From the NCBI GenBank assembly GCA_934635045.1, contig CAKTZA010000086.1, forward strand, positions 1 to 12,242: a DNA stretch of 12,242 bases, given 5' to 3'. Every line of letters begins with the position of its first letter. The stretch's first letter is position 1. The translations under genes and the position numbers were made by a program. This DNA comes from an uncultured Kiritimatiellota bacterium (lineage in GTDB: Bacteria; Verrucomicrobiota; Kiritimatiellia; RFP12; UBA1067). Positions 6,619-12,242 of the stretch are shown here, one piece after another. The notes under the pieces were generated by a model that worked only from the letters and a program-made list of their open reading frames with translations, had not been told where the DNA came from and did not search any database.

Positions 6619-7964
6619 GGGCTCGAGGCGCAGACACGATCGGACAGGCCCGGCACAGAGGCGAACACGCTTTCCCAATCGCCCTGACTGCGCTCAACGA
6701 CAACGGGGATCCCGTCCAACGCGCCTTCAGTCCCGACGCCCAGGACATGATCGGCATCCGTCGTCTGCGGCAGGAACAAGTCCAGCTGCCGGTATCCGAG
6801 GCCAAAAGCCTGGCCCGTCTCACAGTCGCGGGCCTCGATTTTGCCCTCGTCCGCACGATCCAGGCGGAATCCCGTAAGAGCTTCCATGCGCGGCACCGAA
6901 AGCCCGTCGGGCGCCGCATAGCCAGGCGCGTGCATCCAGACAAGCGTGCGCCCCTTGCCCTGAAGCTGGCGCGCCAGGCGCAGATGAGACGGCGTCATGT
7001 GCTGGCAGTCCAGGAAGACGACGACCTTGTACCCCCCTTCCGCGGCGGCATCCAGGTCGTCGGCGAGAAACCAGTCAAACGGCGCGCCTGTCCGGTGGAG
7101 GGCGCTCATCTGACGGCTGTTCAGGGCCAGCGAGATGCAGACGTCCATGTACCACATGCCGCAGGCGCGCGTCACCGAATTGCCGAACGCGCGCCAGAGG
7201 ACTCCGAGCGAATCGTTCATGTCCTTGGAGAAAGCCCCGTCGCGCCGACCCGCCTTGAGAAGCTCGAGATGCGTACGGTCGTCCGCCTCGTCGACAAAGA
7301 GCTTGCCATGGCGGGCCGCTGACGAGAAGTACTGCCGAAACGCCCCGTCACCGCCCGGGCGACGTCGGCTGTAAGCGTGCGGAGAGGCCAGGATGTCAAC
7401 ATCCGCACTTCGATAGAGGCGTGCGGTCGCGCGATGGTCGCTCTCAAGGCCCCAAGACTCCTCGGGCGTGTAGCCGTAGAAGACCGACGTCACCAGCTTG
7501 CCGCCCGACACCTCCTTGACGATCTTGCAGTAATGGCTGATCATCGAGACCGTGACGGCGTGATGGCACTCGAAATAGTCCATGACGCGGCGGCCCCTTG
7601 CCGGATCCCGCCAGACGCCGACGTCCAGCCGCTGCCGCTCCGCCTTCGTCGGTATGCAGACCGTCTCGAACGTCGCGCGCGGATCGGCAAACGAATGATC
7701 AAGCGGCGTATCGACGTCCGGGGCTTTCTTGCGGAGCCACAGGGAACGCTCGTTCACAAACAGCTCTGCCTCGTCTCCGGACGTATAGACGAACACGGGC
7801 ACGCGATCCCCGTCCTTCCAGTTCCAATGAGGAAGCAGTAAGAAACAGCCACCGTTGCCGCATCCGAGGCCGCGTCCAGCGTCGGACGAACGGCGAGCGT
7901 TCCCGGAACGACATGCTCCCTCGGACGAAAACCCAACATCATGTTCCTTCCTAAGGAAGTCGTC
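6615..7964 (-). pseudogene. Mosaic remnant: GH2 beta-galactosidase pieces joined to a truncated second copy of the GH42-like gene
   Basis: From 7964 downwards the frame set by the signal peptide at 8267 continues after a TGA. About 7846-7700 encodes LLLPHWNWKDGDRVPVFVYT and then a DEAELFVN segment, the DUF4982-type C-terminal signature of GH2 beta-galactosidases, with the usual Asn-Gly turn changed to Asn-Glu. A different frame near 7900-7840 reads VPGTLAVRPTLDAASDAATV, perhaps a GH2 Ig-like domain piece, so frameshifts have occurred. From 7693 to 6632 the sequence is the GH42-like gene next door: it matches residues 225-409 and 465-631 of that protein, with 55 residues deleted in frame. Both catalytic ends of the protein are missing or cut, and the C-terminal 80 residues are lost. 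A 395-codon frame from a GTG at 7802 is still open, with a weak AAGGA upstream, so a short product cannot be excluded, but an active enzyme is very unlikely. Confidence 0.8.
6632..7693. repeat. Degenerate direct duplicate, copy A (truncated)
   Basis: This copy has two blocks. Positions 6632-7137 match 8528-9033, with about 27 mismatches counted by eye (about 95% identity). Positions 7136-7693 match 9197-9754 (558 bp) with no difference that I can find. Between the blocks, 165 bp present in copy B are missing here. Confidence 0.92.
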
Positions 7965-8267
7965 TCATCGAATCAGAATCAAGAGCGGCGCAGCTTCACG
8001 GATGCAGCCACCGTTCGAAAGCGCCGTTGAGCAAAGTCGGCTGTCAAGGCCGGAAATCGCCAACGATGCGCCGAAACCGGAAGACCGTGCGTCAAGCGCA
8101 GACAGCGCCTCCACCGAGACGGACTCCGAGACGCGGACTGGTTCTCCGATGCGTGCAGTCGTGTTCCAAAACTCATTATTCGCCGGCGGAACATCCGCAC
8201 GCGGGACAAGTCCCGCGCAAACCGATGCGGCCACCAGCGGAAAAACCGACAAAAGCAGATTCTTCAT
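7965..8267 (-). pseudogene. Signal peptide plus short fragment of an exported protein, stopped by TGA
   Basis: ATG 8267 lies 18 nt after the GH42-like gene and is preceded by AGGAAAGGA. It encodes a clear signal peptide (MKNLLLSVFPLVAASVCA, cleavage expected after about residue 18) and then about 80 residues rich in Ser, Ala and Val that I cannot assign. The frame stops at 7965-7967. It then stays open for another 450 codons through the GH2 and GH42-like pieces, which is what a decayed, internally deleted secreted glycosidase would look like. It may still be translated as a 100-residue secreted peptide, since both start and ribosome site are good. I favour a pseudogene because the end of the fragment loses any recognisable order and the next recognisable piece is in another frame. 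Confidence 0.6.
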
Positions 8268-8285
8268 TCTCTTTTCCTTTCCTGT

Positions 8286-10424
8286 TTACCGTTCAAGCCT
8301 GAAGACAGCCGTTTCGTGCCGCGCGATCCTCCACTCAAACGACCGAATGTCCCGTCCAGCCTCTCGCCCCGAGACGACATCCTGCACGCAACGGCACTTC
8401 TGCGGCAGGTCCAAACGCAAGACGCCCGATTCCGGCGCATGGACCATCAGCCAGCCCGAATTGGCAGAGACGACCACACCGGCATCCGAATAGACATGCA
8501 CCCCGGCGCGCCGGAAAATGCCGCGCAAGACACGATCGGACAGGCCCGGCACAGAGGCGAACACGCTCTTCCAATCGCCCTGGCTGCGCTCAACGACAAC
8601 GGGGATTCCGTCCAACGCGCCCTCTGTCCCGACGCCCAGGACATGATCGGCAGTCGTCGTCTGCGGCAGGAACAAGTCCAGCTGCCGGTATCCAAGGCCA
8701 AAAGCCTGGCCCGTCTCACAGTCGCGGGCCTCGATCTTGCCTTCGTCCGCACGATCCAGGCGGAATCCCGTAAGAGCTTCCATGCGCGGCACCGAAAGTC
8801 CGTCAGGCGCCGCATAGCCCGGCGCATGCATCCAGACAAGCGTGCGCCCCTTGCCCTGAAGCTGCCGCGCCAGGTGCAGATGAGACGGCGTCATGTACTG
8901 GCAGTCCAGGAAGACGATGACCTTGTAGCCCCCTTTCACGACGGCATCCAAGTCGTCGGCGAGAAACCAGTCAAACGGCGCACCCGTCCGGTGGAGGGCA
9001 CTCATCTGACGGCTGTTCAGGGCCAGCGAGATGTTGTTCGTCACCGTGTTCCGATAGCCGAAGTAGAACTCGCTTTCAGGATTTGAGACGACCGCGACCT
9101 CGCTGCATCGGGAACGCCGTAAGGTCAAGGCCTTCTCGTGCTGACGCCGAGCGGACGCCACCACGTTCAGGATTTGCCGATCCTTGAAGTTGCCCGTGCA
9201 GACGTCCATGTACCACATGCCGCAGGCGCGCGTCACCGAATTGCCGAACGCGCGCCAGAGGACTCCGAGCGAATCGTTCATGTCCTTGGAGAAAGCCCCG
9301 TCGCGCCGACCCGCCTTGAGAAGCTCGAGATGCGTACGGTCGTCCGCCTCGTCGACAAAGAGCTTGCCATGGCGGGCCGCTGACGAGAAGTACTGCCGAA
9401 ACGCCCCGTCACCGCCCGGGCGACGTCGGCTGTAAGCGTGCGGAGAGGCCAGGATGTCAACATCCGCACTTCGATAGAGGCGTGCGGTCGCGCGATGGTC
9501 GCTCTCAAGGCCCCAAGACTCCTCGGGCGTGTAGCCGTAGAAGACCGACGTCACCAGCTTGCCGCCCGACACCTCCTTGACGATCTTGCAGTAATGGCTG
9601 ATCATCGAGACCGTGACGGCGTGATGGCACTCGAAATAGTCCATGACGCGGCGGCCCCTTGCCGGATCCCGCCAGACGCCGACGTCCAGCCGCTGCCGCT
9701 CCGCCTTCGTCGGTATGCAGACCGTCTCGAACGTCGCGCGCGGATCGGCAAACGCCGTGCGCAGACGCGCAACGTCATTTCCATACTTCTTGCGAAGGTA
9801 ACGGACGAACGCCTTTCGCATGGGTTCCGAGACGTCGCTTGCCGTCGGATTTTCGCCGTGATACTTCTGGCTGGCGACTTCCGCGTCCCAGGTGAACCAC
9901 TCGCCCCACGGACCGTTCGCGACATGGATGCCGACAAGCCGATCCCCGTAGCGCACGAAGAGTCGGCGAACGACCTCGCGGAACGCCGCGCCGACTTCCT
10001 TTCGCGCTTTCACGGAAGCAAAGGATTCGTGATTGACGACGCCAGCCTCTCCGCCGCAGACAAGGCGTTCTTCCGGGTTTTCCCGGATCCACCATTCGGG
10101 CGCAATGGCATAGACCCGCGGCAGAAAGCACGCGTCCGGATCCAGCTTCAAGACGCGGTCCATCTCGTCCGTCATGTACGAGATGTCGATTTCGTCACGG
10201 CTTTTCCAGTAGGGTTTCCTGTAGTGCGTCGCCGAGGAAAACAGACTGTACAGGTGAACGCCGTGCGCACCCAAATAGGAGAACTCTGGCTCCGAGGGAA
10301 CCGCCTGCCAAAAGAAAACCGGGGAAACCGGCGTTTCGCCATGGAGGAGCGTCGGTTGCCCGCCCACTTCGCCGACACGCCATCCAAGCGGCGCGATGAC
10401 AGCCAGGAGAACGTTCGCAAACAT
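8286..10424 (-). CDS. GH42-like glycoside hydrolase (beta-galactosidase-type), 712 residues
   Basis: The fold reads as a clan GH-A barrel followed by a GH42-like trimerisation/flavodoxin-like domain. FLPRVYAIAPEWWIRENPEE (residues 100-119) resembles the barrel strand seen in these enzymes. GIHVANGPWGEW (165-176) carries Glu175, a candidate acid/base. FVDEADDRTHL (356-366) carries Glu359, a candidate nucleophile. From about 440 on, EVAVVSNPESEF and then YKVIVFLDC (500-508) and GRTLVWMHAPGY (526-537) form the second domain; a short beta-rich tail ends at 712. The start ATG 10424 lies 8 nt after GGGAGGG, which itself overlaps the end of the upstream gene. The N-terminal hydrophobic stretch (residues 3-14) lacks basic residues, so export is uncertain. 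The substrate is unknown; a beta-galactoside is the family default. It sits 2 bp after the SUMF1 gene, so they share a transcript. Confidence 0.82.
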   Translation of the reverse strand: MFANVLLAVIAPLGWRVGEVGGQPTLLHGETPVSPVFFWQAVPSEPEFSYLGAHGVHLYSLFSSATHYRKPYWKSRDEIDISYMTDEMDRVLKLDPDACFLPRVYAIAPEWWIRENPEERLVCGGEAGVVNHESFASVKARKEVGAAFREVVRRLFVRYGDRLVGIHVANGPWGEWFTWDAEVASQKYHGENPTASDVSEPMRKAFVRYLRKKYGNDVARLRTAFADPRATFETVCIPTKAERQRLDVGVWRDPARGRRVMDYFECHHAVTVSMISHYCKIVKEVSGGKLVTSVFYGYTPEESWGLESDHRATARLYRSADVDILASPHAYSRRRPGGDGAFRQYFSSAARHGKLFVDEADDRTHLELLKAGRRDGAFSKDMNDSLGVLWRAFGNSVTRACGMWYMDVCTGNFKDRQILNVVASARRQHEKALTLRRSRCSEVAVVSNPESEFYFGYRNTVTNNISLALNSRQMSALHRTGAPFDWFLADDLDAVVKGGYKVIVFLDCQYMTPSHLHLARQLQGKGRTLVWMHAPGYAAPDGLSVPRMEALTGFRLDRADEGKIEARDCETGQAFGLGYRQLDLFLPQTTTADHVLGVGTEGALDGIPVVVERSQGDWKSVFASVPGLSDRVLRGIFRRAGVHVYSDAGVVVSANSGWLMVHAPESGVLRLDLPQKCRCVQDVVSGREAGRDIRSFEWRIARHETAVFRLER
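8528..9754. repeat. Degenerate direct duplicate, copy B (inside the intact GH42-like gene)
   Basis: This is the template-like copy: 8528-9033 is about 95% identical to 6632-7137, and 9197-9754 is identical to 7136-7693. The intervening 163-165 bp encode residues 410-464, which copy A lacks. Confidence 0.92.
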
Positions 10425-10426
10425 TT

Positions 10427-11716
10427 TCAGTTCCCTCCCAAGACGACCGCCGGACAGGCGACGCGGAAGCCGACTGTGTCACCTCTGGAAGTCGGCAGAT
10501 GACTTTGACGATAGGCCGAGCGAAGATGGCTGGCGCGATACCACCAGTCGCCGCCGCGAACCACGCGACGACTGCCCGACGGCGCCCCCTTTGGGTCCAT
10601 GGCGGAGGTCAGGTCGTAGTCGCCATGCCAATCAAGGCAATACTCGTTCACGTTGCCGACCATGTCATGGAGTCCCCATGCATTGGGGGCTTTCAGCCCG
10701 ACTGGCCGAGTTGTCGTCGTATTGCCGTTTGACCCCTTATTCTCATCGCCAAACCAGCCGATCTCGTCCGCATTGGGGCAGAATCTCTTGTCGTTCGTCG
10801 TCAGGGGCTTCCCCGTATAGAGCGGTGCGCCGCAACCCGCACGGCAGGCATACTCCCATTGCGCCTCGGTCGGCAGGATAAACTTGAGCGGCGCCATTGC
10901 CCGCAGTCGCCCCATGAACGAACCGGAGCCGACCGCATCATCGACCGGCCAAGAATCCGAACCCATGACTTCTGACCACAGCACCTTCTCGACAGGATTC
11001 AGGTCTCCCTTGTTGGAACTCGGATCGCTTCCGTTGCACACGAGCGCGAACTGCTTTTGCGTCACCGGATAGACCCCCATGTAATAGTCCTCTGAAAAGG
11101 CCGCCCAATGGAGTGCCTCGGACGCGCCTCGGCCCAATTCCGTCTCCGGCGACCCCATGCGCCAGTTGACGCCACGCGCCGGAATCTTTCGAAATGCCAT
11201 GGACGTCGTGCGGTAACGAAGATTCGTCAGACCGCCGCCAGGCAACTGGATCGTGTCTTCAAAGAACGAGACATTGCCGTTTCCGCTGAGATCGACGACC
11301 ATGACGTTCGGCGGCGCATTTGTCGCCCACGCCGTCACCGCCACGCGGACGGAACCGTCCTCGATGACATGCCCCGGCCACGACTTGTCCGGTCGCCAGA
11401 TGAACTTGCGCGCGCCCGGAAGCACAAGGCGATTGACGTCCCCGGACGCGGCGGACACATTCGCCAAGCCAATGGACACGCCATTGGTCAGCACGTCAAA
11501 CGTAATGATGCCAGGCTCATCTTCCAAGTCATAGGACACTTCAAGACGCGCAGACCCTGGCTGCTGTGGGTGCAAAACGACATTGGAAACGCCTGGTACG
11601 GCCAACGCATTCAGCGTTCCGCCTACGGCAAGCGCAATTGAGCAGATTGCCTTAGCCCCCACGCCAATAAGTGCGCAAAGAGCCGACATTTTCAGAGTTT
11701 TCACTGGTCTTTTCAT
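10427..11716 (-). CDS. Secreted SUMF1/FGE-domain protein with N-terminal beta domain, 429 residues
   Basis: The start ATG 11716 is preceded by AAGGAGG (4-nt spacer). Residues 1-39 are a long signal peptide with the likely cleavage after Ala39 (ALA-VPG). Residues about 43-135 form an Ig-like beta domain often found in front of SUMF1 domains in this group. Residues about 184-422 are the formylglycine-generating-enzyme-like fold: YYMGVYPVTQKQF (211-223), FILPTEAQWEYACRAG (279-294), NAWGLHDMVGNVNEY (345-359), RVVRGGDWW (384-392) and GFRVA (416-420). The cysteine pair that makes true FGE catalytic, expected just after the RGG(S/D)W segment, is absent: the stretch 391-404 has no Cys. It is therefore probably not a sulfatase-maturing enzyme but a C-type-lectin-like binding or structural protein, as is common for secreted SUMF1 proteins. 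It leads an operon with the GH42-like gene 2 bp downstream. Confidence 0.9.
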   Translation of the reverse strand: MKRPVKTLKMSALCALIGVGAKAICSIALAVGGTLNALAVPGVSNVVLHPQQPGSARLEVSYDLEDEPGIITFDVLTNGVSIGLANVSAASGDVNRLVLPGARKFIWRPDKSWPGHVIEDGSVRVAVTAWATNAPPNVMVVDLSGNGNVSFFEDTIQLPGGGLTNLRYRTTSMAFRKIPARGVNWRMGSPETELGRGASEALHWAAFSEDYYMGVYPVTQKQFALVCNGSDPSSNKGDLNPVEKVLWSEVMGSDSWPVDDAVGSGSFMGRLRAMAPLKFILPTEAQWEYACRAGCGAPLYTGKPLTTNDKRFCPNADEIGWFGDENKGSNGNTTTTRPVGLKAPNAWGLHDMVGNVNEYCLDWHGDYDLTSAMDPKGAPSGSRRVVRGGDWWYRASHLRSAYRQSHLPTSRGDTVGFRVACPAVVLGGN

Positions 11717-11720
11717 TTTG

Positions 11721-11727
11721 CCTCCTT
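11721..11727 (-). promoter_or_regulatory. Ribosome binding site of the SUMF1-domain gene
   Basis: AAGGAGG on the minus strand lies 4 nt before ATG 11716. It supports this ATG rather than the internal Met at codon 10, although the spacing is short. Confidence 0.7.
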
Positions 11728-11739
11728 AATTCGTGTTAG

Positions 11740-11758
11740 ATCCTGCTGAGATCAGGAT
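11740..11758. promoter_or_regulatory. Inverted repeat in the leader of the SUMF1 operon, possible operator
   Basis: ATCCTG (11740-11745) and CAGGAT (11753-11758) are perfect inverted 6-mers 7 bp apart. They lie between the -10 box and the ribosome site. The spacing would suit a dimeric regulator, or a small leader hairpin. Nothing links it to the XylR-like protein by sequence. Confidence 0.35.
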
Positions 11759-11772
11759 TGATTTCAACGCGA

Positions 11773-11801
11773 ATTATAGCAAAAGTCCGCCGCCCCTCCA
11801 A
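11773..11801 (-). promoter_or_regulatory. Sigma70-type promoter of the SUMF1 - glycosidase operon
   Basis: TTGGAG (11801-11796) and a perfect TATAAT (11778-11773) are 17 bp apart on the minus strand. Transcription would start near 11766 and leave a leader of about 50 nt that contains the inverted repeat. Confidence 0.65.
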
Positions 11802-12242
11802 TATTCGTTTTCACAAGAACATCTACTCGATTTCACAACGAGGTCCGCTTCACCTAAACCTAACTGTCGCAGTTGAAGCCGCCCAAATGCGGCTTCAACC
11901 CTTATTTGCAGGGGTTGGAGCGTGGCGACGCCTTCACCACCTGGGTGAAATGTGGCTTCGACGGGATGTCCGCCGCTTGACTTGTCTCTGCGCCCACTTT
12001 GTGCCAGCGGCGGAGCCGCGCCCTGTGGCGAGAGAACGAAATGAAGGGAAAATGAAGGGGGCTTCAGTTATCGATTGGAAAAGCAAGCGGGCTGGCGACG
12101 GACAACACACGCGGGACGAGCGCAGGGACAGACCCCTCCGCGCATCCCGCGTCTCTTAGGCACGGCCCGAGTTTGCCAGTTGGCTGACTGACTAATCTTC
12201 AAAATGTTGCGTACCCTATTGACTGAAGTGCGCCGTCTATTG
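11802..12242. other. Region without a supported gene
   Basis: About 440 bp hold no reading frame that I trust. A + frame from 11758 to 12159 is open but is rich in Arg, lacks a ribosome site and starts inside the opposite-strand promoter. What can be seen is a perfect 11-bp hairpin (11872-11899), a 6-bp hairpin (11933-11949), a near-repeat of 15 bp (11885-11899 and 11948-11962) and short GACT repeats near 12185-12192. TTGACT at 12219-12224 could be a -35 box, but the window ends where its -10 would be. Confidence 0.6.
11872..11899. terminator. Perfect 11-bp hairpin, terminator-like or structured RNA element
   Basis: GTTGAAGCCGC (11872-11882) pairs perfectly with GCGGCTTCAAC (11889-11899) around the loop CCAAAT. 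In the + direction a weak CCTTATTT follows; in the - direction there is no T run. It could terminate a gene entering from the right, insulate the SUMF1 promoter, or belong to a larger folded RNA. Confidence 0.5.

Noticed and set aside
7940..7967. TGA at 7965-7967 as a selenocysteine codon, since the frame is open on both sides and a small hairpin (CTTCC-TTA-GGAAG) follows
   Set aside because: The hairpin is too short and too close to act as a bacterial SECIS element, no selenoprotein family matches, and the next recognisable segment is in another frame, so decay explains it better.
6632..9754. The duplication as an insertion sequence or transposon
   Set aside because: No transposase, terminal inverted repeats or target-site duplications are visible at the ends; the repeated part is simply glycosidase coding sequence.
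9438..10502. A 354-codon + strand frame opposite the glycosidase and the matching frame opposite copy A
   Set aside because: Antisense to a gene with recognisable motifs; it occurs twice only because the underlying DNA is duplicated.
11758..12159. A 133-codon + strand gene
   Set aside because: It has no ribosome site, begins inside the SUMF1 promoter region, is Arg-rich and crosses several hairpins; similar sequences might be a dispersed repeat but nothing supports translation.
12219..12242. A promoter at the right edge (TTGACT)
   Set aside because: A -10 box at normal spacing would lie at or beyond the window end, so it cannot be judged.

Overview
The window looks like a GC-rich chromosome fragment from the Planctomycetes-Verrucomicrobia-Chlamydiae group, most likely a gut-type Kiritimatiellota or related Verrucomicrobiota/Lentisphaerota. 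The reasons are a XylR-type regulator (LacI-like sensor plus AraC helix-turn-helix), a V-type ATPase cluster with the E - DUF2764 - A order also known from Chlamydiae, Bacteroidetes and spirochaetes, a secreted SUMF1-domain protein, and secreted glycosidase-like proteins. The lineage is an inference; no rRNA or tRNA gene is present to anchor it. By eye, the first 2.1 kb is near 50% GC, while the regulator/ATPase block is near two-thirds GC.

Layout. (1) Positions 1-2082, + strand: the C-terminal part of a large, probably exported protein, then 7 bp later a lipoprotein gene. Neither has a nameable family. (2) 2307-2518, + strand: a 54-residue protein gene with its own promoter. It converges on the next block, and the two ends share a hairpin region at 2511-2570. 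(3) 6618-2546, - strand: a strong consensus promoter drives V-ATPase subunit E, a short DUF2764 protein, the catalytic subunit A and, by a one-base stop/start overlap, a XylR-like regulator. The other ATPase subunits (B, D, I, K), which normally follow A, are absent here. (4) 11801-6615, - strand: another sigma70-type promoter drives a secreted SUMF1/FGE-domain protein and, 2 bp later, a 712-residue GH42-like glycosidase. Behind these lies a mosaic of broken genes: a signal peptide with an unknown fragment, pieces of what looks like a GH2 beta-galactosidase, and a truncated second copy of the GH42-like gene. (5) 11802-12242: no credible gene, but clear hairpins.

How it fits together. The SUMF1 and glycosidase genes probably form one transcript for an envelope or carbohydrate-related function, and the XylR-like regulator could be a sugar sensor for these or similar genes. 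What stands out is the genome plasticity. A 558-bp block is perfectly identical between the intact glycosidase and its broken copy, while the neighbouring 506-bp block is only about 95% identical. The broken copy ends right at the V-ATPase promoter, and the ATPase operon itself is cut short by a regulator. These could be real rearrangements or assembly joins; reads across the junctions would decide. I did not find a clearly new defence or mobile system.
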